From: Dysgonamonadaceae bacterium
GTDB lineage: Bacteria; Bacteroidota; Bacteroidia; Bacteroidales; Dysgonomonadaceae
DNA length: 38,001 nt
Direction: 5' to 3'
NCBI GenBank assembly: GCA_031272205.1
Contig: JAISUH010000012.1
Coordinates: forward strand, 1 to 38,001
The stretch's first letter is position 1, and each line of letters begins with the position of its first letter. The translations under genes were made by a program, and so were the position numbers. The notes below the pieces were generated by a model, which made no database searches, was not told the DNA's origin, and saw only the letters and a program-made list of their open reading frames with translations. Shown here piece by piece: positions 24,278-34,000 of the stretch.

Positions 24278-25161
24278 GCCTCAAACTGCTTCATAAAATT
24301 TGATAATTCGGCTTTTTTCTCTTCCGGAAATTTAAGGAAGGGGAAAGTCATGGTATCTTCGGCAAAAATACCCTGTTGAACCAAAACAGCTTTTACGGTT
24401 GCTAAAAAAGGCGAATGGAACCAAAGAATATCCATCATGATATCCACTTTTTTCTGAATGGCCGAAAGCGTATCAAAATCTTTTTCGCGAGCCGCTTTTG
24501 CCCAATTAGAGAACAGTTTGGGTGCAATATTCGGCAGAATACCCACGGCGCCGTTACCGCCTGCCAATACCGTATATGCGAAGCAATTGTCATAGGCATG
24601 AAATACCTGAAATTCCGGAAATTCAGGCTTCACAAGTTTGATTATATCAACCGTATTAGACATATTTGTAATCGTGTCCTTAATGCCCACAATATTAGGA
24701 TATTTGCGCACAAGCCTCAAAACCGTCTGTGCATTTATGGAATAACTCGTCCTGTCGGGAAAGTTGTACAGGTAAATGTTCCCTTTTAGATGGCTTGCAA
24801 CTTTCGAAAAATATTCAAAAATGCTGTCGTCGGACAAACCGTAATAATACGGGCCAACAACAATAACCGTATCAGCTCCGTTCTCAAATGCAAATCTTGA
24901 CATTTCAACAGTATCATCCACATTCATAGAGCCTGTACCCACAATAAATTCCGCATGGCCTTTTATAACGGGGGCGGCGGCTTTTATCAGTTTTTTCTTT
25001 TCCGAAACAGGCAGATGGGGAAACTCGCCCGAAGTACCAAAAACGGCTATGCCGTCTATCTCGTTTTTAATCAGATGGCCGTACAAACGAAGACACGACT
25101 CAACATCCACTTCCTGTTCGCTGCGCAATGCGGTTAATACCGGCGCCACATACTTAATCAT
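24274..25161 (-). CDS. DHDPS / N-acetylneuraminate lyase family aldolase
   Basis: 295 residues, class I Schiff-base aldolase of the DapA/NAL superfamily, TIM barrel. Schiff-base Lys161 is in GIKDT, Tyr132 in YLYNFPDRT and GTSGEF corresponds to the GTTGE motif. The Arg after YNxP is also found in true DapA, where it holds the aspartate semialdehyde carboxylate. However, the gene is not in a lysine context and sits with a hydroxyacid dehydrogenase, an SDR and a cyclase. It is more likely a catabolic lyase that releases or condenses pyruvate with an unknown aldehyde. It starts the operon 93 nt after trxB. Confidence 0.88.
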   Translation of the reverse strand: MIKYVAPVLTALRSEQEVDVESCLRLYGHLIKNEIDGIAVFGTSGEFPHLPVSEKKKLIKAAAPVIKGHAEFIVGTGSMNVDDTVEMSRFAFENGADTVIVVGPYYYGLSDDSIFEYFSKVASHLKGNIYLYNFPDRTSYSINAQTVLRLVRKYPNIVGIKDTITNMSNTVDIIKLVKPEFPEFQVFHAYDNCFAYTVLAGGNGAVGILPNIAPKLFSNWAKAAREKDFDTLSAIQKKVDIMMDILWFHSPFLATVKAVLVQQGIFAEDTMTFPFLKFPEEKKAELSNFMKQFEA

Positions 25162-25254
25162 AGAATTATTTTTTTAAAGGTTATATATCAACTATTTGGA
25201 TTCACGATTAGAATAAAAGATTACTGCTCTTTTCAAGCAAAAGCAGGTATAAAT

Positions 25255-26196
25255 TCACAAATTGTTCTCCGACAAATACCGTTCGACGTCGATAGCGGCG
25301 CGGCAACCCATTCCGGCAGCTGTTATCGCTTGACGATAATGAGGATCGGCCACATCGCCGGCGGCAAAAACGCCCGGAACGTTGGTCTTTGTGCTTGGCT
25401 CGGCTATTTTAATGTAACCCACTTCGTTCAATTCAAGGATGTCTTTGAATATTTTTGTGTTGGGAGAATGTCCAATGGCGAGGAAAAATCCGTCGATAGC
25501 AATATCAAACTTTTCTTCGTTGGGCTCGCCGAGGTGTTTTACCAAATGCGCACCCTCAACGCCGTTTTCACCAAACAGCCCTATGGTGTTGGTATCGAAC
25601 AGCACCTCGATTTTGGGGTTGTTCATGACACGGTCTTGCATGACTTTCGATGCACGAAAATAGGGTTTGCGTACTATCACATACACTTTGTTTGCCAAGC
25701 CCGACAGGTAAATTGCTTCTTCGCAGGCAGTGTCTCCGCCCCCGACAACGGCAACGGTTTTTTTGCGGTAGAAAAAGCCGTCGCAAGTAGCGCATGCCGA
25801 AACACCCATGCCGGCATACTTGGTCTCGTCGGGGATACCGAGGTATTTGGCGGTGGCTCCGGTGGCGATGATTACGGTATCGGCCTCAACGACGGTCTCA
25901 TCGTCAACGGTTATTTTTTTGGGCGTTACCGAAAAATCGACCGAAGTTATGTTTCCCGAACGTATTTCCGCGCCGTATTTTTCAGCTTGTTTTTTCAAAT
26001 CCGCCATTAATTCTACTCCGGTAATCCCTTCGGGATAGCCCGGAAAATTTTCCACTTCGGTGGTAGTTGTCAATTGTCCGCCGGGCTGTATTCCTTCGTA
26101 TAAAACCGGATTCAGATTGGCTCTCGATGTGTAAATGGCAGCTGTATATCCTGCCGGTCCCGAACCTATAATCAGGCATCTTACTTTGTTTCTCAT
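25255..26196 (-). CDS. trxB: Thioredoxin-disulfide reductase
   Basis: 313 residues, the usual low-molecular-weight type. Uses NADPH and FAD to reduce thioredoxin in the cytoplasm. The N-terminal FAD motif is GSGPAGYTAAIY, the redox-active CATC lies near residues 134-137 (SACATCDGFF), the NADPH motif is VVGGGDTACEEA, and the C-terminal FAD contact is GVFAAGDV. It follows the LolA-like gene and has its own promoter. The order ftsK, lolA-like, trxB is a familiar row in Bacteroidales. Confidence 0.95.
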   Translation of the reverse strand: MRNKVRCLIIGSGPAGYTAAIYTSRANLNPVLYEGIQPGGQLTTTTEVENFPGYPEGITGVELMADLKKQAEKYGAEIRSGNITSVDFSVTPKKITVDDETVVEADTVIIATGATAKYLGIPDETKYAGMGVSACATCDGFFYRKKTVAVVGGGDTACEEAIYLSGLANKVYVIVRKPYFRASKVMQDRVMNNPKIEVLFDTNTIGLFGENGVEGAHLVKHLGEPNEEKFDIAIDGFFLAIGHSPNTKIFKDILELNEVGYIKIAEPSTKTNVPGVFAAGDVADPHYRQAITAAGMGCRAAIDVERYLSENNL

Positions 26197-26281
26197 TGCT
26201 TCTTCGTTATGATGATTTTTACTTTGTCTGTTTGACGAAAAACGACCGGAATCGATTGAACCCCGACCGCTTTTAACCGTA

Positions 26282-26313
26282 CAAAATTAGTTATTTATCT
26301 ATTTGTTTGCAAC
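26282..26313 (-). promoter_or_regulatory. Promoter of trxB
   Basis: Minus-strand TAATTTTG (26282-26289) with GTTG (26310-26313) 20 nt upstream. It lies about 85 bp before the trxB ATG. Read-through into the DHDPS/CtBP/SDR/cyclase operon downstream is possible because no clear hairpin separates them. Confidence 0.55.
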
Positions 26314-26328
26314 ACATATAACGATTAT

Positions 26329-26973
26329 CTATCGCAAATCAATGATTTCAACTTCCGGGTGCAGGACTTTGTTAAAGACGAAAGTAGCGTCCGAAAAATT
26401 ATTGTTGGCGTTGTAATTGCTGATGTCGATAAGACTTTTCGTGTTGTCTTTCATCGTCAACTCCACTTGCAATACCGAATAGTTCTGCTTGTTCACCCAA
26501 ACGGATATGCATTTGAAGTCGCATTGCTGCGAGTTTGAGGTCATCTCGATTTGATAAATCGCTTTTCCACGAACGGTTTTCAATACCGGATTCCCCAGCG
26601 AATAACCGTTTTTGTACATGCTCAACAAGGCCAAAGGGCTGATGGAAGCAATCTCCTTACTCGTGGGATTACTGATATTCACCTCGTTAGTTTCTTTAAT
26701 CAGCACCCATTGGGTCTTACCGTCGAACCACGTTTCCATTTCGTCGGTTTCGAGCTTGAACTTATTTTTCTTGATGAGTGCAACCCCCGACTGTGCCGGA
26801 TATTTTTCGCCTTCGGCATCGAAAAGTGTTATGTTGAACGACAATTTTATGCCGTTCGATTCTTCGTACAAACCGTAGGTTTTATCCAAAATTTTTCTCG
26901 CCTCATCCGAATTTTGGGCGGGAACAAATACCGGAATCAAAACGAATAATAGAGTGTAAAACAGGATTTTCAT
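26329..26973 (-). CDS. LolA-like outer-membrane lipoprotein carrier protein
   Basis: 214 residues with signal peptide (MKILFYTLLFVLIPVFVPAQ). The body has the LolA/LolB half-barrel pattern: a segment starting EARKILDKTYGLYEES, then strands around SFNITLFDAEG, KKNKFKLETDEMETWFDGKTQWV and VNISNPTSKE, with late strands ISVWVNKQNYSVLQVELTMKD. LolA takes lipoproteins from the inner membrane to the outer membrane through the periplasm. Sequence identity to proteobacterial LolA is low, so the assignment rests on pattern and on its place after ftsK (100 nt), a familiar pairing in this phylum. Confidence 0.78.
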   Translation of the reverse strand: MKILFYTLLFVLIPVFVPAQNSDEARKILDKTYGLYEESNGIKLSFNITLFDAEGEKYPAQSGVALIKKNKFKLETDEMETWFDGKTQWVLIKETNEVNISNPTSKEIASISPLALLSMYKNGYSLGNPVLKTVRGKAIYQIEMTSNSQQCDFKCISVWVNKQNYSVLQVELTMKDNTKSLIDISNYNANNNFSDATFVFNKVLHPEVEIIDLR

Positions 26974-27073
26974 TTTTATTGTTCTTAATTTTTTATGTTT
27001 TAGACGGCAAAGGTTCTCTTTGGTTTAATTTTTTTGCTTTACCCAAAAAAGCAGGCATAAAAGCTCTTGTCGC

Positions 27074-29620
27074 TTACCTTAACGAATCCAAGAGTTTTTC
27101 CAACGAATACTCGTCCGAAATATACACGTCGCGGGGTTTGCTGCCTTGCGTAGGTCCAACGATCCCTGCCGATTCTAACTGATCCATTAGCCGTCCGGCA
27201 CGGTTGTAACCGATAGCAAATTTCCGTTGGATAAGCGAGGTTGAACCTTGCTGGTGCACCACAATTAGGCGTGCAGCCTCGTCGAAAAGCGGATCGCGTT
27301 CGCCCAAATCTGCTCCGCCCGATTTTTCGTCACCGTCCTTCGACAATACTTCGGGCAGGGCAAAAGCCGATTCGTAGCCCCGTTGGTTACCGATATACTG
27401 GGCAATTTCCTCCACTTCGGGAGTATCGACAAACGCACATTGGATGCGGATAAGATTATTCCCTTGTGAGAAAAGCATGTCGCCCCGCCCAACAAGTTGG
27501 TTGGCGCCACTTTGGTCGAGGATGGTGCGCGAATCGATTTGGGATGTTACGCGGAAAGCCATCCGCGCAGGGAAATTCGCCTTGATGGTTCCCGTGATGA
27601 TGTTCGTCGTCGGGCGTTGCGTGGCGATGACCATGTGCATCCCTACGGCACGCGCTTTTTGCGCGATGCGGGCGATGGGCATTTCGATCTCTTTTCCGGC
27701 CGTCATGATCAAATCGCCAAATTCATCGATGATAACCACTATATAAGGAAGGTAACGGTGTCCGTTATTCGGATTCAGACGGCGTTTGATAAATTTTTCG
27801 TTGTATTCCTTAATCGTCCTGACGTGGGCACGCATCAGCAATTCGTAGCGGTCGTCCATTTCTTTGGTGAGCGAATTGAGCGTTTCGGTTACTTTGGAAA
27901 CGTCGGTGATGATGGCTTTTTCCTGGTCGGGAAGCTTGGCAAGGTAGTGCCTTTCAATGGTGGAGTATATATTGAACTCCACCATTTTGGGATCAACCAG
28001 CACCATCTTCATTTCCGATGGGTGTTTTTTGTAAAGCAGCGATGTGATAATAGCGTTCAGACCTACCGATTTCCCCTGTCCTGTTGCCCCGGCAACCAAC
28101 AAGTGCGGCATTTTGGCAAGGTCGAAGATGAATACGTCATTTGTAATAGTCTTGCCCAGCGCTACCGGAAGCTCATAAGTACATTCCTGAAATCTTTTGG
28201 ACGCGATAACCGACTGCATCGACACGATTTGGGGGTCTTTGTTCGGCACTTCGATGCCGATGGTGCCTTTCCCCGGCATGGGCGCGATGATGCGGATACC
28301 CAGAGCCGAGAGGCTCAGCGCAATATCGTCTTCCAAATTTTTGATTTTCGAAATACGCACGCCCGCTTGCGGAATAATTTCATAAAGCGTAATGGTGGGT
28401 CCCACCGTAGCTTTTATCGATGTGATTTCGATGCCGTAGTTGCGCAACGTATGGATGATTTTATCTTTGTTTTCGTTTTGCTCCTGCATATCCACCTCTC
28501 TTGAACCGGAATGATAGATTTTCAGGATGTCCATCGACGGGAATTGGAAGGACGACAAGTCTTTTTTAGGGTCGTAGTCTTCTTGTCCTTCTTCGTTGTT
28601 CACTTCATCGGTATCACCGACGGAGGCCGACGCGGACGCTGTCGTATCCTGCTGAGCAGTGGCCGGTTTTGCGACGGACGCGCCCTCTTCATCTTTCGGG
28701 ACAATAATTTCAAATCCGCCGTGGGCTGGTTGCACAAAGGGTTTCGACGGTTCAACGGACAGAGGGATGGCCTCCGTATTATCGGGTTGCGATTTGAAGG
28801 TTGATTTCGATTCTACATGGATGATTTTCTCTTTCAATCCTGCGTCGTCTTTCTCCATATCCTTTTTCTTGATGAAGGATAAAAGTCGTTTCAACAAGTT
28901 CGGCTTTTTTTCTTTTTCTTCTTTCGATTTACCGCTTTCAACGATTTCTTCTTCGTTTTTGCCCAACGAGGGGAAGGATATTTTCGATTTTCCGTTGACG
29001 ATGGTCGTTCGGATTTTATACATCGAACTTTTGCGGTAAAGCACCACGGTAACGATGCCGAAAAGGATGATAAGTAACACCAATCCCGGCCACCCGACGC
29101 TGTTTTCGAGCAGTTTTACGATATTTTTACCGTGTTCCCCTCCCCAATGGATGTGGCTCTTCGAGAAAAGTTTATCGAGGATAAATGCGCTGGTTATCGA
29201 CCCGCACACCAGCCCGAAAGCGGTAAGGAAAAAGGCTTTCAGCACAGATATATTGGAGACTTTCATCATCCTTAACCCGATGTTGATGACGAATATGGGG
29301 ATGAGCAGCGAAAAAATGCCAAACCATCCGTTCACGGTTTTCTCAGCGACAAATGCGCCGCCTGCGCCCGTCCAGTTCTCTACCTTGATCGTATTGTCGC
29401 TGATAAATTCAAAAAACGATTTCTTTCCAATCTGATCGGAATCCCCTGTGAAGAAGAACGAAACCATTGCCATAAGCAGAAAAATGCCTGCAAACGCAAC
29501 AATGATGCCGAAAATAAAATGGGTACGTTCACTTTTCAGGAAATTAAGAATAGGGTTGCCTCTCCGGGTTTTGCCGGTAGAGGAGGTTATTTTTTTCTTT
29601 CGCTTTCTTGTTTTTGCCAT
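27074..29620 (-). CDS. ftsK: DNA translocase FtsK
   Basis: 848 residues. Four hydrophobic N-terminal segments (to about residue 200) anchor it at the division septum. A charged, low-complexity linker (about 200-350) follows. The motor begins near 380, with Walker A GATGQGKS near 508-516 (VAGATGQGKSVGLN), Walker B VVIIDEFGDL, and ATQRPTTNIITGTIKANFP. The C-terminal winged-helix gamma domain (about 780-848), with RKFAIGYNRAGRLMDQLE, reads the orientation sequences that point towards the terminus. It moves chromosome ends before septum closure and helps dimer resolution by XerCD. It precedes the LolA-like gene. Confidence 0.95.
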   Translation of the reverse strand: MAKTRKRKKKITSSTGKTRRGNPILNFLKSERTHFIFGIIVAFAGIFLLMAMVSFFFTGDSDQIGKKSFFEFISDNTIKVENWTGAGGAFVAEKTVNGWFGIFSLLIPIFVINIGLRMMKVSNISVLKAFFLTAFGLVCGSITSAFILDKLFSKSHIHWGGEHGKNIVKLLENSVGWPGLVLLIILFGIVTVVLYRKSSMYKIRTTIVNGKSKISFPSLGKNEEEIVESGKSKEEKEKKPNLLKRLLSFIKKKDMEKDDAGLKEKIIHVESKSTFKSQPDNTEAIPLSVEPSKPFVQPAHGGFEIIVPKDEEGASVAKPATAQQDTTASASASVGDTDEVNNEEGQEDYDPKKDLSSFQFPSMDILKIYHSGSREVDMQEQNENKDKIIHTLRNYGIEITSIKATVGPTITLYEIIPQAGVRISKIKNLEDDIALSLSALGIRIIAPMPGKGTIGIEVPNKDPQIVSMQSVIASKRFQECTYELPVALGKTITNDVFIFDLAKMPHLLVAGATGQGKSVGLNAIITSLLYKKHPSEMKMVLVDPKMVEFNIYSTIERHYLAKLPDQEKAIITDVSKVTETLNSLTKEMDDRYELLMRAHVRTIKEYNEKFIKRRLNPNNGHRYLPYIVVIIDEFGDLIMTAGKEIEMPIARIAQKARAVGMHMVIATQRPTTNIITGTIKANFPARMAFRVTSQIDSRTILDQSGANQLVGRGDMLFSQGNNLIRIQCAFVDTPEVEEIAQYIGNQRGYESAFALPEVLSKDGDEKSGGADLGERDPLFDEAARLIVVHQQGSTSLIQRKFAIGYNRAGRLMDQLESAGIVGPTQGSKPRDVYISDEYSLEKLLDSLR

Positions 29621-29771
29621 AATTCTATTGTCGCGTTACAAGCAGGGGACAAACCTGCAAAATACCCGATATGGGTGTAGAATCGGATATTCCCATTATT
29701 GATTTTTATTTATTGGGATACTTCACGATTCTGTAAATAAAACGGAAAACAACCGTCGGTTATTTATCCTG
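29621..29771 (-). other. ftsK 5' leader with small inverted repeats
   Basis: The stretch between the ftsK promoter and start is about 150 nt. It holds three short perfect hairpins: GCAGG/CCTGC (29642-29658), ACCC/GGGT (29664-29676) and GAAT/ATTC (29680-29692). They may affect translation, but none resembles a known riboswitch class that I can recognise. Confidence 0.3.
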
Positions 29772-29779
29772 CAAAAGTA
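29772..29779 (-). promoter_or_regulatory. -7 element of ftsK promoter
   Basis: Minus-strand TACTTTTG matches TAnnTTTG in a very AT-rich context about 150 bp before the ftsK start. The -33 box is weak. Confidence 0.45.
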
Positions 29780-29867
29780 ATAAAAAGAAAAATAGATTAA
29801 GGTTTTAATGGGAGGAAAGATTCTTGTTTTTTTTAAAATCGAGAAATTTTGAGCGTGATAAATAAAC

Positions 29868-29900
29868 AAGGCCGCTCAAAAAAACTTCTGAGGCGGCCTT
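29868..29900 (-). terminator. Terminator of the fructose-bisphosphate aldolase gene
   Basis: A GC-rich hairpin: AAGGCCGCTCA (29868-29878) pairs with TGAGGCGGCCTT (29889-29900) with one bulged base. On the minus strand it follows the aldolase stop by about 30 nt and is trailed by a T-rich GTTTATTTAT. Confidence 0.85.
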
Positions 29901-29927
29901 ATTTCTATAATTCAAAAAATCGCGATG

Positions 29928-30926
29928 TTATTCGGCTTTTCCTTCACTGCCAAGCACATCTTTGATTTTATGGGTATAAAGTTTCTTCATGTTTTCGCGT
30001 GCCGGTCCCAAATATTTGCGGGGGTCAAATTCGGCAGGTTTGGTGGCAAAAACTTCGCGAACGGCGGCAGTCATAGCTAAACGGCTGTCTGAGTCGATAT
30101 TGATTTTGCACACGGCCGATTTAGCCGCTCTGCGCAACTGGTCTTCGGGAATACCGATAGCGTCTTTCAACGCTCCGCCATATTTGTTGATGGTAGCCAC
30201 TTCTTCCTGCGGAACCGATGAAGCTCCGTGCAGAACGATGGGGAATCCCGGAAGTTCTTTCTCTACTTCTTCGAGGATATCGAAGCGTAAGGGGGGCGGA
30301 ACCAAAACGCCGTTGGCGTCACGGGTACACTGTGCCGGAGTAAATTTATTGGCGCCGTGCGAAGTTCCGATGGAAATAGCTAACGAGTCAACGCCCGTTC
30401 TTTTGGCAAAATCAACCACTTCTTCGGGGCGGGTGTATGTGTGGTGCTCGGCAACCACATCGTCTTCGATTCCGGCCAAAACGCCCAATTCGCCTTCAAC
30501 ACTAACATCGTATTTATGAGCATATTCTACCACCTTTTTCGTTACGGCGATATTATCCTCGTATGAAAGGTGAGACCCGTCGATCATCACCGACGAAAAA
30601 CCCGAATCAACACAATCCTTGCATGTTTCGAACGAATCGCCGTGGTCTAAGTGAAGAACAATCTGCGGATGTTCCCAACCCAATGACTTAGCGTATTCAA
30701 CCGCGCCTTGAAGCATATAACGCAACAAAATAGGGCTGGCGTATTGACGTGCGCCTTTCGACGCCTGAACAATCACCGGCGATTTTGTTTCTGCAGCCGC
30801 TTGGATGATGGCTTGCAACTGCTCCATGTTATTCACATTAAAAGCAGGTATGGCATATCCGCCTTTAACGGCTTTCGCGAACATATCTTTGGTGTTCACA
30901 AGCCCCAAATCTTTATAACTTACCAT
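29928..30926 (-). CDS. fba: Class II fructose-bisphosphate aldolase
   Basis: 332 residues, zinc-dependent. Splits fructose-1,6-bisphosphate into dihydroxyacetone phosphate and glyceraldehyde-3-phosphate in glycolysis, and reverses this in gluconeogenesis. Visible motifs are AFNVNNMEQLQAII, the metal and catalytic region LHLDHGDSFE, SVMIDGSHL, VEGELGVLAG, GTSHGANKF and FPIVLHGASS, with the later IDSDSRLAMTAAVR. It stands alone with a promoter-like -7 element upstream and a strong terminator downstream. Confidence 0.95.
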   Translation of the reverse strand: MVSYKDLGLVNTKDMFAKAVKGGYAIPAFNVNNMEQLQAIIQAAAETKSPVIVQASKGARQYASPILLRYMLQGAVEYAKSLGWEHPQIVLHLDHGDSFETCKDCVDSGFSSVMIDGSHLSYEDNIAVTKKVVEYAHKYDVSVEGELGVLAGIEDDVVAEHHTYTRPEEVVDFAKRTGVDSLAISIGTSHGANKFTPAQCTRDANGVLVPPPLRFDILEEVEKELPGFPIVLHGASSVPQEEVATINKYGGALKDAIGIPEDQLRRAAKSAVCKINIDSDSRLAMTAAVREVFATKPAEFDPRKYLGPARENMKKLYTHKIKDVLGSEGKAE

Positions 30927-30976
30927 TGTTTAAGTTGTTTATTGTTAATACTGAAAATTTATTTTAAAACGATACG

Positions 30977-30984
30977 CAAAAGTA
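30977..30984 (-). promoter_or_regulatory. -7 element of fba promoter
   Basis: Minus-strand TACTTTTG matches TAnnTTTG, about 50 bp before the aldolase ATG. No clear TTTG is found at 19-23 nt upstream. Confidence 0.5.
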
Positions 30985-31056
30985 ACAATTTATCTCCAAT
31001 AATGAAAAAATATCTCCATTGAGTTTTCAAATTCTTCTTTTTTCTGACGATTGAGT

Positions 31057-34000
31057 TCAACATTTGATGATTTTTCCGAGTTTCACATAAAAAACAAAAC
31101 CTTTCACATCGGCATAGCCCATTTCTTCCGTATATTTCATATAACGTTTCACTTGTCTCAGGTAACGCGGTTCTTCTGCGTTCCCGAATTTATAATCGAC
31201 GATGATGATTTCCCCGTTTTCGCCCATCATTATCCTGTCGGGGCGGCTGAATCCGAATTTAGGGTGCAAAATCTGCATTTCGTTTAAAATCCGATATTTG
31301 CCCGAATACCAGTCTGTCGCTTCGGAAAGCGACAAATATTGTTTTAACAAAGAAACGACCGTCTCTTTCTCGTTCGTGCCGACAGAGCCCTCCGAAACGG
31401 CTTTGCTCACCGCTTCATCGATGTCTTCGATTTTTTCCACACCGCTCAATACATCGTGCATCAACGTGCCGTATTCGCGCAAGCCGTCGCCGGTAAAATA
31501 TCCGAGCGAGTCCAAGCGCATCCTCAATCGGTTACCGAAGGGAAGCGATTGCCATTTGCCCGTTTTGTAAACTGTTTCCGAAAGCGTGTCGGACGCTGTT
31601 TTTGTAAAGTTGTGCGCTTGTCCCATCTCGAAAAAGGCTTCATTTTCATTTTGGGTAAAACAGGCGGACAGCGATTCATCGGAAAGCTCATCGGGATTAG
31701 ATATAGCTTGCCAAAGCAAATCGGCAACAGTTTTCACAGGGTTCTCTTTCGATTCGTCGGGTCGCGGCGCGTAAGCGATAATGCTGTTTTTGGCGCGTGT
31801 GAACGCCACATACAACAAGTTGAGATTGTCGATATAAGTAAAAAGTTTCTCCTGCAAGTAATCGTCGCGAAAAATGCTGTCCATCAGCTTCGACGAATAG
31901 CGTAACGGCACGATACTGAGGTTATTAAACGGCGAAGTTTGCGGGCGACACCACAAGACGTCGCGATGGTGGGGGTTGTGGTCGAATCCCCAATCGACAA
32001 AAGGCATAACAACCGCACCAAAACCCAAGCCTTTTGATTTGTGGATGGTGATGAGGCGGATAGCGTCCTGATTGTCGGGTGAAAAGAGTGCTTTTCTGCA
32101 GCCCTTTTCGTCCCACCAATCGAGAAAATCGCTCAAGTCAGCCGATTGTCCGACGCTGAACTTCAACGCAATATCGAGAAAGGCCTGCACGTAAGCATTT
32201 TCTTTCTCATCAAGCGCGTCTTTCGACATAAGGAAAAACGACTCTGCGAGTTCATAAAGCGGCAGAGTTGCCGTTTCGTCGAGTTGTCGTTTTATGTTTT
32301 CGGGAAAATCCATATCTTCACCATCGAAACAGGTACGCAAAGCCATGTCGGGCAATAATTTGCGATGAAAACGGTAAAATTCGTAAACGGCAAGCATCTT
32401 TTTCGTCTTGTCATCGGGGTTGCGGAGGTAACGCAGCAAGGCGATGAGGGCTTTCACACTTTGAGCATGAGCGATAACGAGCGCCTCGTTCGAGATGATA
32501 TCGTAGCGGTACGGCGATTCAGGATGTTCTTCCTTGTACCTCAGCAAGGTCTCCGCTATTTCCACCGCTTCGTAGTTCCATCGCACAACAATGGCAATGT
32601 CTTTCAGCGCAAATCCTTGCCGTTGCAAGTCCTCTATGTCGCGCGGCAAGCGTTCTAAGGCCTGTTCTCTCCAATCGGGGCCGTCTTCTTCGTTGCGCAA
32701 AAAGGTGATCTTCACCTGTCCTTCTCCTCTCGCTTTGTTTTCGGGGACATGCTGGAAAGCTTGTGCGTAAGCGCCGGTTATTTTTTCCGAAATATCCTGT
32801 TTGAAAGCGCTGTCGGGGAGCGTGTCCAAGTTCCGGTTGAATTCGTTTTGCAAACGTTGCGCTCCGGAGCGAAAGAACGCATTGTTGAAACGAACAACCT
32901 GCGCGTCGCTCCGCCAATTGGTATCGAGCGAATGGTGTTGTATGTTGTTGGCGCTAAGGTCGCGCGGAACTTTTTCTTCGAGCAGTGTCCAGTCGGAATT
33001 GCGCCAGCGGTAAATACTCTGTTTCACATCGCCCACAATCAGATTGAAATGATTGGAGGCGAGGCTTTCTCTCACTAAGGGAAGAAAATTAGCCCATTGC
33101 ATGGACGACGTGTCCTGAAATTCATCGATCATGTACGAATGGATGTGCGTCCCTGTTTTTTCGTAAACAAAAGGCGCGTCGCTGTCGTCGATGATTTTGT
33201 TCAGCAGTTCGGTGGTGTCGGAAAGGAAAAGCATGTTGTTTTCCCGTTGGAAGTCGCGCAAACGGCGTTGCACATCGTTGAGAATACCAAGCGTGTAGAA
33301 ATAATTGAGGACGATTTTCGCCGAATTATAGGTCTCGTAGGTTTCAAAAACCGTCAGTATTTCCTTCACATAATCGTTCAGTCCTGAGAAATAGGCGGCC
33401 TCTATCGCGCTGTTTTTTTCGGGTGTTTTTTTTGCTTTCCATTCGTCCAAATTGTCAGCGAGCTGTTGAAAGCGGATTTTCGGTTTTTCGACCGTACCGT
33501 TTGCCAACTTCACAAAGAACGACAATCCCGATGTATTTCCCCATTTAAAATCGGAATAGCGCAGACCGTTTTTATCCATCAGCGCTACTGCTTTGACACC
33601 GATGGTTTTCACTCGATTCTCAAACGATTTAACAATGTCCGTCAAGTCTTTTTTGTATTCATCGAGCTGTTTCTTATCGTGAATTTTGTCGCGTTCCTCT
33701 TGCGAAAGCGACTTGTAAGTCTCGTTGAAAATCTCTTTTGCGAGTTCGGCAATATCGCCTTTTATCGACCATCCTTTACTGTCCTCAATTTTATCTTTCA
33801 TAAACTGCAACAGCCATCGGGACAGCTCGCGATTTTCGGGACGGTCGAGTTCGAACAGCATGCGGTCGATAATCTCAGGCAGAAAAGCCTCATCGTCCAC
33901 CTCCACGTTGTATCCGCCCGAAAGCCCCATTTCGCGTGTGAAAGCACGCATGGTTTGCTGAAAAAAGCGGTCGATGGTGCTGATGGAAAACGACGAATAA

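Noticed and set aside
25205-25250. Possible terminator between trxB and the lyase gene
   Set aside because: The only inverted repeat (TGC..TTTT-CAAGC-AAAA..GCA) is weak and AT-rich, so separation of the two transcripts is left open.
27497-28504. Long plus-strand open frame (335 codons) inside ftsK
   Set aside because: It lies opposite the conserved FtsK motor, and its His/Phe/Arg-rich content is typical of an antisense shadow.
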